64,000 nucleotides of DNA from Candidatus Frackibacter sp. WG13 (GCF_900114655.1 NZ_FOTT01000001.1:233028-297027), one strand, 5' to 3'; numbered from the stretch's first letter, positions 26,238 through 35,498 are shown. The notes: generated by a model not told the origin, from the sequence alone. Program-made: numbers and translations.

Positions 26238-27560
26238 TTAGTTATTACCTTTTAACTTTGCTGGAATTTCTTCTTTTGCCACTAAATCTTGATACTGCTC
26301 TCTACGAATAATCTCTTCTACTTGACCATCATTAACCAATACCACTCCTGGTTTTGGTAGACTATTATAATTGTTGGCCATTGAATAACCATAAGCTCCA
26401 GTACAAGAAACTAATAGAATATCCCCAGATTCTAATTCTGGCAGCTCAATATCCCAAATTAACATATCACCAGATTCACAGCATTTACCTGTAATTGAAA
26501 CTACTTCTTCTGTCTCTTGGTCAGCTTTATTAACTACAATCGCCTCGTATTCTGCATCATAAAGTGCCGGACGGATATTATCAGGCATTCCACCGTCAAC
26601 AGCCACATACTTTCTAATATCCGGAATCTGTTTAATAGAACCGACAGTATAAATTGTAGAACCGGCTGTACCAATAATAGAACGGCCAGGTTCGTTAATT
26701 ACTTTAGGTAACGGAATCTCTAACTCGTCACATTTTTCTTGAATAGCCTGTGAAACAATCTTTGCATATTCATTAATATCTACAGTCTGGTCATCTTCTG
26801 TATACTTAATACCGATTCCACCACCAAGATTAAGCTCTTCCATTACTAGGTCTGCCTCTTCCTTTACATCTTCTACAAAATCTAACATAACATCTACTGC
26901 TAGACCGAATGATTCAAGATTAAAGATCTGAGATCCGATATGACAATGAATCCCTTTTACAGATATATTATCTAACTTAATAGCATTCTTAATCGTTTCT
27001 AAAGCTAAACCATTCTGAATACCAACACCAAATTTAGAATCTGTCTGTCCTGTTTGGATATAACTATGAGTATGAGCTTCTACTCCTGGTGTTACTCTAA
27101 TTAAGATATCTACTACTTTATCTTTTTCAGCTGCTATTCCATTTAATAATTCTAGTTCATAATTATTATCGACTACAATTCTTCCGATTCCTGCTTCTAA
27201 AGCCATCTCTAATTCTTCAGGTGTCTTATTATTACCGTGGAAATATATCTTTTCTACTGGAAAATCTGCCTCTAAAGCAGTATATAGTTCACCACCAGAA
27301 ACAACATCTAAACCTAAGCCCTCTTCATCAACAATTCTACACATAGTTAGTGACATAAAGGCCTTACTAGCATAGATAGTCTCTGAATTTGGATACCATT
27401 CTTCAAAAGCCTTTCTATAAGCTCGACAGTTATCTCTAATCTCTTTTTCATCAAGAATGTATAAAGGTGTACCGTACTCTTCAGCAATCTTATTTACCTC
27501 ACAACCACCAATTTCTAAAATGCCTTCATCGTTAATCTCCATCGTTCCATGTAATTCCAT
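26238..27560 (-). CDS. lysA: Diaminopimelate decarboxylase
   Basis: PLP enzyme making lysine from meso-diaminopimelate. The Schiff-base lysine is in YASKAF; GLGLDVVSGGE, FHGNNK, CHIGSQI, LGGGIG, EPGRSI and the catalytic Cys in GKCCESGD are all present. ATG at 27560 is used: the seven extra upstream codons begin with a TTG inside the GAGGAGGAG site. Expression is controlled by a lysine riboswitch and terminator at 27642-27858, so lysine should repress it. Confidence 0.97.
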   Translation of the reverse strand: MELHGTMEINDEGILEIGGCEVNKIAEEYGTPLYILDEKEIRDNCRAYRKAFEEWYPNSETIYASKAFMSLTMCRIVDEEGLGLDVVSGGELYTALEADFPVEKIYFHGNNKTPEELEMALEAGIGRIVVDNNYELELLNGIAAEKDKVVDILIRVTPGVEAHTHSYIQTGQTDSKFGVGIQNGLALETIKNAIKLDNISVKGIHCHIGSQIFNLESFGLAVDVMLDFVEDVKEEADLVMEELNLGGGIGIKYTEDDQTVDINEYAKIVSQAIQEKCDELEIPLPKVINEPGRSIIGTAGSTIYTVGSIKQIPDIRKYVAVDGGMPDNIRPALYDAEYEAIVVNKADQETEEVVSITGKCCESGDMLIWDIELPELESGDILLVSCTGAYGYSMANNYNSLPKPGVVLVNDGQVEEIIRREQYQDLVAKEEIPAKLKGNN

Positions 27561-27641
27561 ACTCTCACTACTCCTCCTCAAAATCCTCTTATTTAATTTG
27601 ACTATACTTCTCTATGTTTCTTATATTATATGATGACATTT

Positions 27642-27676
27642 AAAAAACGGTTATGTAGTTTATCTCATAACCGTTT
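27642..27676 (-). terminator. Riboswitch expression-platform terminator before lysA
   Basis: Minus-strand AAACGGTTATG-type stem: 27666-27676 pairs with 27645-27655 (11 bp), ten-base loop, then TTTTTT. It lies 20 bases after the lysine aptamer. Confidence 0.92.
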
Positions 27677-27695
27677 AAATCTATAACCAGTCTAT

Positions 27696-27858
27696 AAGAT
27701 AGCTCTTCACCTATTAGTGACAAAACTATAATTATTAATTATAGTTTCAATCTTAAAATCGATGTCTATTTTAAGATTTCGGCAATAGCTCCTTTCATCT
27801 TAAATCATTACTGACATCTGCTCATTAAGATTACTTTTAGCTACCGCTCCTCTACCTT
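27696..27858 (-). promoter_or_regulatory. Lysine riboswitch (L-box) of lysA
   Basis: On the minus strand AAGGTAG (27852-27858) pairs with CTATCTT (27696-27702) to make P1. Inside are AGAGGAGCGGTAGC and AAAGGAGCTATTGCCGAA, matching the conserved core of lysine riboswitches. The P2 loop has GATGTC and the P3 loop GACATC, a perfect kissing pair; P3 is AATCTTAAAA/TTTTAAGATT and P4 ACTATAATT/AATTATAGT. A terminator follows. Lysine binding would favour termination. Confidence 0.93.
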
Positions 27859-27881
27859 GCTCTAAATCTTCATTTTTAAAT

Positions 27882-27910
27882 AGAATAACATAATTATTAT
27901 TTACTGTCAA
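27882..27910 (-). promoter_or_regulatory. Sigma-A promoter of the lysA riboswitch transcript
   Basis: Minus-strand consensus TTGACA (27905-27910), 17-base spacer, TATTCT (27882-27887), starting about 15 bases before the aptamer. Confidence 0.88.
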
Positions 27911-27989
27911 CACTTTTCTTCAAATTGATTACTATTATCAATATTATCTATTATAACTTACACCTTTGCTCTCTTTTGATTTTGATATC

Positions 27990-28409
27990 TTATTCTCCTA
28001 TTATCTTTACCATAACTCTTTTTTTCCGCCGACCATCAAACTCACCATAAAAAATCTGTTCCCATGGTCCAAAGTCTAGCTCTCCTTCAGTAATTGCTAC
28101 AGTGACTCCTCTTCCCATAATCTGCCGTTTTAAGTGAGCATCTGCATTATCTTCTATTCCTCGATTATGTAAGTACTGAGAAGTAGGTTCATGAGGAGCC
28201 AACTCCTCTAACCATTCTTTGAAATCAGAAATTAACCCACTTTCTGCATCATTAATAAAAACACTAGCCGTGATATGCATGGCATTTACTAAGCATAACC
28301 CTTCTTGAATTCCGTTCTCGTCAATTATTTCCTGTACTTTCCGAGTTATATTGATAAATTCAACCCTCTCGTCCGTATTAAACCATAGATATTCACGAAT
28401 AGATTTCAT
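27990..28409 (-). CDS. YjbQ/UPF0047 family protein
   Basis: 139-residue member of the YjbQ family, whose homologues have weak thiamine-phosphate synthase activity; the physiological role is unsettled. The signature [20 protein letters not shown] and [15 protein letters not shown] plus [17 protein letters not shown] carry the conserved His and Glu residues of the putative metal site. ATG after AGGGGG. It precedes lysA by about 430 bases with its own unit. Confidence 0.93.
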   Translation of the reverse strand: MKSIREYLWFNTDERVEFINITRKVQEIIDENGIQEGLCLVNAMHITASVFINDAESGLISDFKEWLEELAPHEPTSQYLHNRGIEDNADAHLKRQIMGRGVTVAITEGELDFGPWEQIFYGEFDGRRKKRVMVKIIGE

Positions 28410-28456
28410 TAATAAATCCCCCTTTAAAATTCAATTGACGATTAAAAACATTGAAA

Positions 28457-28497
28457 CCTTAACCTTAGCCTTAACCTAGGCCTCAATCTCAACCTTT
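28457..28497. repeat. Degenerate CCTTAACC-type tandem repeat
   Basis: Several near-identical units (CCTTAA, CCTTAG, CCTTAA, CCTAGG, CCTCAA) run through the stop codon of the EamA gene. A shorter similar tract occurs near 38061-38079. Confidence 0.5.
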
Positions 28498-29418
28498 AGG
28501 AACAACTTCTTTCGGTTCATAGTTGCCATAATAATTAGTTCCCCACACTCCAAGTAAAATCATAATTCCGCCAATGATATGAAACCAATAAAAAGGTTCA
28601 TTCCTAAATACTACTCCACCAATTATAGAAATAATTGTTGTTAAATTCGTAAAAACCGCTGACCTTGAAGCTTCAATTTTAGATAGCATAAAGTTCAATA
28701 AAAAGAATGCTATTACTGAAGAAAGACCGCCTAGATAAAGAATAGCAATTAATATACTTGTATCACCTAAAGGTTGAAAATAATTCACTAGATTGCCTTG
28801 TATATAATGTTGTGTAAGAGCAACTATATTAAAGAATATAGCCCCAATCCACATCATAATATATGTAATCTCTAAAGGTTTAAACTGCAATGATGACTTT
28901 CTCGATAATATATTAAAAATTCCGGCTGAAATTACTGCTCCTAAAAGAATGAATATACCTGTTAGCTGTCCACTTACTTCCAAACTTCCCTTCATAAGAA
29001 TAATAAATAAGACTCCAATTACTGAAATTAAAATAAATACTAACTGCTTTTTACTAGGTCTTTCATTAAGAAAAATCGCTGCTAAAATAGTCACAAAGAC
29101 AGGAATTAAAGCTATCATCATCCCTGCTTCTGAAGAAGAGGTCATCTTGATACCTAAAGTTTCACAAATAAAATAAGTTACTGGTTGGAAGAAAGCTAAT
29201 AATAGCAATGTATTTAATTTTTTACCTTTAAAATTAATTTTAATTATTCCCAAAACCCTTAGTAATGTCAATATTATAACCGCAAAAGCAAACCTAAACC
29301 CTAATAAATGAAAGGCAGTTATTGAAGATAAGGCTTCTTTTGTAAATAAAAATGAAAACCCAAAGACTATTGCTACAAACCCTCCTGCTAATATTGGTAA
29401 TCCTTCTTCCTTTATCAT
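28489..29418 (-). CDS. EamA/DMT-superfamily transporter
   Basis: 309 residues with ten predicted membrane helices in two EamA repeats (first AFHLLGFRFAFAV, second GGLSSVIAFFLLNFMLSKIEASR). Such proteins export metabolites or amino acids; the substrate is not predictable. The GGAGG site precedes ATG at normal spacing. It is flanked by unrelated genes and probably monocistronic. The stop codon lies in a CCTTAACC-type repeat. Confidence 0.88.
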   Translation of the reverse strand: MIKEEGLPILAGGFVAIVFGFSFLFTKEALSSITAFHLLGFRFAFAVIILTLLRVLGIIKINFKGKKLNTLLLLAFFQPVTYFICETLGIKMTSSSEAGMMIALIPVFVTILAAIFLNERPSKKQLVFILISVIGVLFIILMKGSLEVSGQLTGIFILLGAVISAGIFNILSRKSSLQFKPLEITYIMMWIGAIFFNIVALTQHYIQGNLVNYFQPLGDTSILIAILYLGGLSSVIAFFLLNFMLSKIEASRSAVFTNLTTIISIIGGVVFRNEPFYWFHIIGGIMILLGVWGTNYYGNYEPKEVVPKG

Positions 29419-29470
29419 TAATCATTACCTCCCTAACTGAACCTACTATTATATATCTACAAGTATAATA

Positions 29471-29545
29471 TAAGACTCTTGTATAATTTTAATTGCTAGC
29501 GTCCAAAAACCCACGTCAATTATGCTGATAATCTAATTATGAGAC
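29471..29545. repeat. Intergenic repeat resembling 59744-59818
   Basis: Both stretches begin AGACTCTTGyATArTT and, 45 bases on, have AATTATGCT followed by AATCTAATTATGA. Identity over the whole 75 bases is only moderate. No gene is visible in 29419-29641. Confidence 0.4.
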
Positions 29546-29641
29546 TAGACTATATAAGTAATATATTAACCATCAATTATATTAAAACATATTTATTAGC
29601 AGTTTACAACATAGAATCAAAAAACATCAAATATCTTCTAT

Positions 29642-30838
29642 TTAAAAATTAACCTTTGACTGAATAAAAATTTTGTCTTCCTGACATAAATTTGAGACTA
29701 TACCGGTACCATTATCATCTCTGCCGATTTCTACTATACTCCCTCCAAACTGTAACTGAATAGCATTAGTTAAAGAATAATTAAACTGAGGTTCTATTAA
29801 GTATGCTTCATTATTAATATCATATAAAATATTTAATTCAATTTGATGAAACTTAAATACTGGTTTAATCATATAGGAGTTAATAGCCTTTATTTCTTCT
29901 TCTAACTCTGTTCTTCCTTCTTTATAATAACCTTGTCCTACTAAATATAGATTATTTTCAAATTTATAATCAGCACCGACCGCTGCCTCTATAATACTAT
30001 CAAATTGATCATCTATATAATTACCATAAACAATTTCTGTCCAAATACCTACTTCCCTTAAATCACCAATAATATCAATACCTAAACGGTTAACTTGAGG
30101 AAAAACGAATTTGGCTAAGTTTGAACTAGAATTTCTAGTATCAATTGCTGGTATTTTATCCCGACCATGATAAGTACTTAAAGAAATATCATAATCATAA
30201 AAAGAACGTTTAGTAATCTTTAATCCAAGTTGAGTATTTTTAATATCACTTTCTACTAACTCTAAATCTCCTTCTTTATCAACAGCACCAGCTAACTTAT
30301 CCACTATTGAATCAAACATTCTTCTATCTGACTTAGTCCCTTTAAAGTAAGAAGCTACAACTCCTGTTATTTCTAATTCTCTAGAGGTATAATAAGTTCC
30401 CTTAAGTGCTTCAACACTTAACTTCTCATCTAAAGGTTTAAAAGACGTTAAATCATATGTAGTAAAATAATCCGTTGGATTTATTTTATACGCATGTCCC
30501 CAATTGATATTCTGTTTGCCAATTTTCCAATCCATATTTTTAGTATAATAATCTAAATAAGCTTTACGTGTGCTTATCTCTGTATTTCTTATATCTTCCT
30601 GACCATTATGATATGATTCAAATTCTAAATCAAGAGTTATCTTCGCATTAAAACCAAAATCTTTATCTAAAACTAAATCAAATACTTCCCGAGCTACTAC
30701 TTGACCATCACTAGTATATCCTACTAAAGAATTTGTTAATGAACCAGAAAATTCTATTTCTTGTCCTTGAGCTAAAACCGTTAAACTACAAATTAAAATC
30801 AACAGCAAAGTTAAAACTAAAACATTAAACTTTCGCAT
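29642..30838 (-). CDS. Outer-membrane beta-barrel protein (DUF1302-like porin)
   Basis: A signal peptide (residues 1-23, ending VLAQG) precedes alternating amphipathic strands; the last residue is Phe (KIFIQSKVNF), the C-terminal signal read by BamA. It is a paralogue of 33321-34424: both share MDWKxGKQxxxWGxAYKINPT and LVGQGYYKEGRTE. The RND-LolA gene set nearby suggests kinship with DUF1302 barrels that accompany RND transporters in Proteobacteria. It is not in the TetR operon but stands alone after fadL. Substrate unknown. Confidence 0.8.
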   Translation of the reverse strand: MRKFNVLVLTLLLILICSLTVLAQGQEIEFSGSLTNSLVGYTSDGQVVAREVFDLVLDKDFGFNAKITLDLEFESYHNGQEDIRNTEISTRKAYLDYYTKNMDWKIGKQNINWGHAYKINPTDYFTTYDLTSFKPLDEKLSVEALKGTYYTSRELEITGVVASYFKGTKSDRRMFDSIVDKLAGAVDKEGDLELVESDIKNTQLGLKITKRSFYDYDISLSTYHGRDKIPAIDTRNSSSNLAKFVFPQVNRLGIDIIGDLREVGIWTEIVYGNYIDDQFDSIIEAAVGADYKFENNLYLVGQGYYKEGRTELEEEIKAINSYMIKPVFKFHQIELNILYDINNEAYLIEPQFNYSLTNAIQLQFGGSIVEIGRDDNGTGIVSNLCQEDKIFIQSKVNF

Positions 30839-30971
30839 GTCTGTTCCCCCTGATTTATATCTCTTTTCTCTAAATTTCTTCTATATAAAAATTAAGAGCC
30901 AGGCCTCTATTAATTAGAAACCCAGCCCTAATATTTTAAAACTTGATTTTAAATAAATTTGTTAAATTTAA

Positions 30972-32372
30972 TTAAAACTTATAACTTATTGTACCATCAA
31001 ATGAATCTTCTTCTAGGCTACTTTTAACATTATACATACTATCTGTTAGCTCATTTTCAAAAGCATGCATGTAAGTCGCAGTCAATTCCCAATTCTCATC
31101 TAATTTATAAGTAGCTCCAACTGAAAGATGATCTTCAACAATAGCAATCGCTGGTAAGTTATTAAATACATCGTCACTCTCTACTGGTGAATCACCATAA
31201 TTATAACCTGCTCTTAAATTTAATTTCGGACTATATTTATATTGAATACCTATAGAATAAGTAACAATATCATCCCACCCCCAAGGCATAGCTATTCTAT
31301 CCTTAGAAGTACCAGTCATTAAATTTTTGAAGTCACCTTCTAAATAGAGGTTATCCATAGTATCACTATAGTTAATCCACTTTACATCTGTAGAAACTAA
31401 CCATTTTTGATTAGGGCGATAAGCCATTCCTAACGCCACCTGGCGAGGAGCATCCATGTTCATCTTATAAACTCCAGCTTCATTATAATACATTTCATTA
31501 CCTTGTTGAGTTAAGATATCTCCCTTATCTAAACGATATTCGTAATCTGTAAAATGCTGCTTACTAGTATAACTAGCACCTAAAGTAAGCGCATCATTAT
31601 ATTGATAAATAGTACCTAGAGTAAATCCAGCACCAAAAGCAGCTTGTGTTTCACTTAAGTCAAAACCGAAGTGTTTTAAATTTTTACCAGTCATTGTATT
31701 TATATCTGTCATGAAATCTCCTGTATAATAACTTTCAAAACTCAGAGCCTGATAATCAACATTAAGTGCACCACCAATAGCTAGCTTGTCATTTACTTTA
31801 TAAGCTGCCGAAGGAGCTAACTTCCAAAATTGATAATTTGACCAAATATTTCCTGTGGCATTCTGAGGGTTATTATCCCCTGTCGGGTCAGGCTGCCCCA
31901 TCGAAGTTGCTATCTGTCCCAATTGTTGGTCCATCCCATAACCAATAGTAGGTGTTTGTAATTCTCCATAATCTACTCCCATACCAGCAACACCATACAT
32001 CCCACCACCAAAACAGATGTCTTTATTAAACCAAGCCGGAGCATTCCAACCGATAGCTGGTGCCATATAGAATTCAGAACCACCCTCATCTTTTCCGCCT
32101 TTTAAAGGTCCCATATCTGGGAAATCAGCATATCTGTTAGGCACAAATAATTCAGTACTAAAATCAGTTCTCATCCCAATCAAAGCCATTCCAGCCGGAT
32201 TAGTGATAGCCGTTGCTGTTGTATACGGTGCAGCAGTAATTGCACCGCCCATTCCTTTCTGATAAGCCCCTACACCAATAAATTGCATCCCATTAGTCGC
32301 TAAAACTGGAGAAATCAACAATGAAACTAACACTAAAGTTAAAATAAAAGTACCCATTGTCTTCTTCATCAT
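30972..32372 (-). CDS. FadL/OmpP1-family outer-membrane transporter
   Basis: 466-residue barrel with signal peptide (1-25). The N-terminal NGMQFIGVGAYQKGMGGAI and AAPYTTATAITNPAGMALIG, with NPAG, are the FadL/OmpP1 hatch signature, and the C-terminus ends GTISYKF (aromatic last residue). Members take up or move hydrophobic compounds such as fatty acids and aromatics across the outer membrane. A promoter 220 bases upstream leaves a long structured leader. Orientation follows the barrel-TetR group. Confidence 0.9.
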   Translation of the reverse strand: MMKKTMGTFILTLVLVSLLISPVLATNGMQFIGVGAYQKGMGGAITAAPYTTATAITNPAGMALIGMRTDFSTELFVPNRYADFPDMGPLKGGKDEGGSEFYMAPAIGWNAPAWFNKDICFGGGMYGVAGMGVDYGELQTPTIGYGMDQQLGQIATSMGQPDPTGDNNPQNATGNIWSNYQFWKLAPSAAYKVNDKLAIGGALNVDYQALSFESYYTGDFMTDINTMTGKNLKHFGFDLSETQAAFGAGFTLGTIYQYNDALTLGASYTSKQHFTDYEYRLDKGDILTQQGNEMYYNEAGVYKMNMDAPRQVALGMAYRPNQKWLVSTDVKWINYSDTMDNLYLEGDFKNLMTGTSKDRIAMPWGWDDIVTYSIGIQYKYSPKLNLRAGYNYGDSPVESDDVFNNLPAIAIVEDHLSVGATYKLDENWELTATYMHAFENELTDSMYNVKSSLEEDSFDGTISYKF

Positions 32373-32585
32373 TTTTCATACCCCCTTGTTAATTATAAAA
32401 TTAATCCCCTTCTATTTACATTTAATATCACTTAATTATGTAACCCCCCTTTTTACATTCTGGGTATAATAAATAATTATTTTTTTCACAATCGACCTTT
32501 ACCTCCCCGCATTAGGGAGGGGATTACAAGGTAAAAATAAAAAGTCCCCTTTTTTAAAAACATTGTGATTAATTTCATTATCTTT
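32373..32585 (-). promoter_or_regulatory. Long structured leader of the FadL-like gene
   Basis: About 210 untranslated bases. Two helices compete for one C-run: TCCCC (minus) with GGGGA at 32519-32523/32545-32549, and a CCTCCC/GGGAGG hairpin at 32502-32507/32515-32520. Further down comes a GGGGGG tract. No known riboswitch class was recognised. Confidence 0.45.
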
Positions 32586-32591
32586 GTATTT

Positions 32592-32621
32592 ATAATATCA
32601 TATGTTATCTTTTTTTGTCAA
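32592..32621 (-). promoter_or_regulatory. Sigma-A promoter of the FadL-like gene
   Basis: Minus-strand TTGACA (32616-32621), 18-base spacer, TATTAT (32592-32597). Confidence 0.75.
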
Positions 32622-32671
32622 ATAAAGAAAAATAATAACCAATATTATGATTTATTATTTTAGGAAATTTG

Positions 32672-32716
32672 ATTAAAAACAAAAGGCTTTATACTTTGAG
32701 AAAGCATAAAACCTTT
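32672..32716 (-). terminator. Intrinsic terminator after the tetR gene
   Basis: 16-base stem (32701-32716 with 32682-32697, two G-U pairs), three-base loop, then TGTTTTTAAT on the minus strand. It ends the RND-LolA-barrel-TetR operon. Confidence 0.88.
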
Positions 32717-32725
32717 CATATTAAC

Positions 32726-33304
32726 TTAAATATTTGATTTTTTTATCCCATTAAAATAAAGTTGAATGATATCATTTCTTATTTTTTCTATAGGAAACTT
32801 ATCTTGAAACATAAACCAATGCAACGCTGTAATATTAATCATTCCACTCAATGAAACTGCTGCTGTTTCCGCATTAAGTTCTTTAAATACTCCTCTTTCA
32901 ATTCCATCTTTAATGATATTTTCAATTATCACTGTATTATTAGATCGAATTTCTTTAATATAATCTTCAAACTTGCTTTGATAACCCCAAATTTCTCTCG
33001 TTAAAAATTTACAAAAATTCTGGTGTTGATCATAAAATTCTAACTGAGCACCTACAATTATTTTTAATTTCTCAAGTGGTAATTCCACTTGAGAAATTTT
33101 CTCCTTAACTTGATTTGTCATCTTATTAATGCCATACTGAATTAATGAATATATCAAGTCTTCCTTATTTTCAAAATAACGATATAAAGTACCTTTCCCT
33201 ACTCCAGCAGTTTCTGCTATCTCTTGCATTGTTGTATTAGTAGAGCCTTTCTGTGAAAATTTATCAATAGCTGCCGTAAATATTCTTTCTTTTTTGGAAT
33301 TCAT
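32726..33304 (-). CDS. TetR-family transcriptional repressor
   Basis: 192 residues. The N-terminal HTH is clear (FSQKGSTNTTMQEIAETAGVGKGTLYRYFENKEDLIYSL); the C-terminal ligand domain is variable. It is the last gene of the RND-LolA-barrel operon (16 bases after the barrel). A perfect 9-2-9 inverted repeat lies beside the operon promoter at 37809-37828, a likely operator, so autoregulation is inferred. The inducer is probably a compound handled by the exporter. Confidence 0.92.
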   Translation of the reverse strand: MNSKKERIFTAAIDKFSQKGSTNTTMQEIAETAGVGKGTLYRYFENKEDLIYSLIQYGINKMTNQVKEKISQVELPLEKLKIIVGAQLEFYDQHQNFCKFLTREIWGYQSKFEDYIKEIRSNNTVIIENIIKDGIERGVFKELNAETAAVSLSGMINITALHWFMFQDKFPIEKIRNDIIQLYFNGIKKSNI

Positions 33305-33320
33305 ACTTTCAACTCCTTAA

Positions 33321-34424
33321 TTAAAACTCAACATTTAACCTTGTATATATTCTATCTTGACCTAAAGCAGAAATCAAACCGCTACTAGTATCCTTTTCTG
33401 CACTATCTACATAGGTTCCTCCTAATTGTAATTCAACAGAATTAGCCAAGGAATAATTAAACTGTGGTTCTATTAAAGAAGTTTCACTTTCAAAATCATA
33501 TAAAGTAGTAACCTCTATCTCATGAAAATCAAAAATCGGTTTAGAAACATAAAAGTTTGCTGCTTTAACTCTCGGCTCACTCTCTGTTCTTCCTTCTTTA
33601 TAATAACCCTGACCTACTAAGTATAGATTATTATCAAACTTATAATCTATACCTACGGCAGTTTCAATTACATTCTTAAACTGCTCGTCTTGATAATCAC
33701 TATAAGTTGTTTCCGCCCATACTCCCATATCTCCTAAATCACCAATGATATCTAATCCTACACGATTAGCTTTAGGATAAATAAAATTAGCTTTGCTATC
33801 TACTGCTGGTAACTTATCTCGTCCATGATAAGCACTTAATGATATATCATAGTCATGAAAACGCCGCTTTGTTACCTTGAAGCCACTTTGTATATTCTTT
33901 ACATTATCCCCCACATTATCTTTTGCATTATTTTTTAAACTAATCCCTCTAAAAAACGGAACTACTACTCCGGTAATCTCTAATCCTTTAGGAGCATAAT
34001 AGATACCTTTAATTGCTTTGACACCTAGCTTTTCATCCAAGGGTTTAAGTGCTGTTAAATCATTAGGATTAAAATAACTTGTCGGATTTATCTTATACGC
34101 ACTCCCCCAGCTAATCTCTTGTTTCCCAAGTCGCCAATCCATATTCTGCGTATAATAATTTAAATATGCTTCATTAAACGAGGTAGTTGTAGAGCTATTA
34201 GCATCTGATTTAAATTCTAAATCTAAATGCATGTTAGCATCAAAACCAAACTCTTTTTCTAAGATTAAATTAACCTTCTCTTCTTCTTCAATTAATCCGT
34301 TATTTGGATTGCCTACTAAATAACTATTTAATGAACCAGATATCTCTATATCCTTAGCATAACTTACAGAAGAAAGAATCAATAACAACACTAGTAGCAA
34401 AGTTAAAACTTTAAATCTGCGCAT
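33321..34424 (-). CDS. Outer-membrane beta-barrel protein (DUF1302-like) in RND operon
   Basis: 367 residues: signal peptide (1-24), repeated amphipathic strands and C-terminal RIYTRLNVEF ending in Phe. It is roughly collinear with the paralogue at 29642-30838 (MDWRLGKQEISWGSAYKINPT; LVGQGYYKEGRTESE). Encoded between the LolA-like gene and the TetR regulator, it is likely the outer-membrane part of the RND/LolA system. Start ATG after GGAGG. Confidence 0.83.
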   Translation of the reverse strand: MRRFKVLTLLLVLLLILSSVSYAKDIEISGSLNSYLVGNPNNGLIEEEEKVNLILEKEFGFDANMHLDLEFKSDANSSTTTSFNEAYLNYYTQNMDWRLGKQEISWGSAYKINPTSYFNPNDLTALKPLDEKLGVKAIKGIYYAPKGLEITGVVVPFFRGISLKNNAKDNVGDNVKNIQSGFKVTKRRFHDYDISLSAYHGRDKLPAVDSKANFIYPKANRVGLDIIGDLGDMGVWAETTYSDYQDEQFKNVIETAVGIDYKFDNNLYLVGQGYYKEGRTESEPRVKAANFYVSKPIFDFHEIEVTTLYDFESETSLIEPQFNYSLANSVELQLGGTYVDSAEKDTSSGLISALGQDRIYTRLNVEF

Positions 34425-34502
34425 TCATAAACCTCCTTTTACTTGTATAAATATTATTAGCTAAATAAGTCTAATATTTATTAAGTAAGTTTTATATTTT
34501 GC

Positions 34503-34552
34503 TCACCTCAATTATAATTGTCATCTAAAACCATTGTATAATCAATTAATAT
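34503..34552. repeat. Dispersed intergenic repeat, copy B
   Basis: Matches 15039-15090. It spans the stop codon of the LolA-like gene and the gap before the barrel gene. Confidence 0.6.
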
Positions 34553-35319
34553 CGCCGTAAATACCTTGTTGTAAAGATTCGTTCACTAATTGGCTTATCA
34601 TAAGTAATTTCATCTAAGCGTAATACCGTCTTACTACCTTTCTGTACATTCTTCATCGTTAATTCACTAGCTGTCCAATATCCAGCAATCTGCTTAACAC
34701 CTTCATTAATTAATACCTTATGTAAATCTCCACTAGTATCATAAAACTCTAACTTAGTTGGAAACCAATTGCTTCTTTTTACCCACATCTTGACAAATTT
34801 ATATTCAATCTCTTTATCAGTAGGAATTAGTTTTAATAAATATTCATTTTTATTGGATTCTAAAATTGTTGCTTTATAATCTTCTTTATAGTTACCGCCA
34901 CCTAAGATTGACAAATCATTATAACTAAAATCTGTACCGACAAAGCTACCATTCTTTTGACTACCTGCTATCCTTCTTACGTTCCCTAATACGGGCATGT
35001 AAAGATACATATCTTCATCATTATTATTCTTCTCATGAGATAAAAAGGCAGTTCCTTCTACACTAGCTGGCGCTAAAAAACGAATTAAAGCTTTATCGTA
35101 TTCTCCATCTTGGGTATAAGCCTTTAACTCTCTTTCTCTCATGCTTCCCGCTTCATTATAAAGCTGCATCTTTAATTTAATTTCTGATGAATCGGCATCA
35201 ATTGCTGCTTCAACTCTATCTAATATATCATCCCCAGTTAAATCTTGTGCTGAAACTCCTCCTATTAATCCTAGAATTAATACTGACATTAGAATTAGAC
35301 TAATCATTTTTCTTCTCAT
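34546..35319 (-). CDS. LolA-like outer-membrane lipoprotein-sorting protein
   Basis: 257 residues with signal peptide (1-24). It matches the LolA_like (PF17131) group: GDDILDRVEAA, FLAPASVEGTAFLS, DEDMYLYMPVLGNVRRI, GTDFSYNDLS and WFPTKLEFYD. This group accompanies RND/MMPL transporters and is thought to ferry a lipid or hydrophobic cargo across the periplasm. It sits right after the RND gene. It carries no lipoprotein box, so it is probably a soluble periplasmic carrier. Confidence 0.88.
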   Translation of the reverse strand: MRRKMISLILMSVLILGLIGGVSAQDLTGDDILDRVEAAIDADSSEIKLKMQLYNEAGSMRERELKAYTQDGEYDKALIRFLAPASVEGTAFLSHEKNNNDEDMYLYMPVLGNVRRIAGSQKNGSFVGTDFSYNDLSILGGGNYKEDYKATILESNKNEYLLKLIPTDKEIEYKFVKMWVKRSNWFPTKLEFYDTSGDLHKVLINEGVKQIAGYWTASELTMKNVQKGSKTVLRLDEITYDKPISERIFTTRYLRRY

Positions 35320-35345
35320 TGATAAATCACTCCTTTTTAGTATTT

Positions 35346-35496
35346 GATCGCAAGCCTACGATAGACTCTGCTTCTAATTCGGAAGCTCTTTTCTGGGCTT
35401 CACTGTCTCGCCCAGCTTAAAGTTCAAAGCTGGTCGCAAGCCTATGATAGACTCTGCTTCTAATTCGGAAGCTCTTTTCTGGGCTTCACTGTTAAC
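35346..35496. repeat. Structured intergenic repeat, two units
   Basis: A ~60-base unit (starting TCGCAAGCCTAyGATAGACT and ending CTGGGCTTCACTGT) occurs twice at an 86-base period, separated by a linker containing CGCCCAGCTTAAAGTTCAAAGC. CTGGGC/GCCCAG, AGCTT/AAGCT and GCTTC/GAAGC can form hairpins. The same element is at 38086-38186. It lies between the RND and LolA-like genes. Confidence 0.8.
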
Positions 35497-35498
35497 TG

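Noticed and set aside
32519..32555. GGGGA...TCCCC plus TTTTTT as a plus-strand terminator
   Set aside because: Five-base stem, 21-base loop and no plus-strand gene ahead; better explained as the fadL leader.
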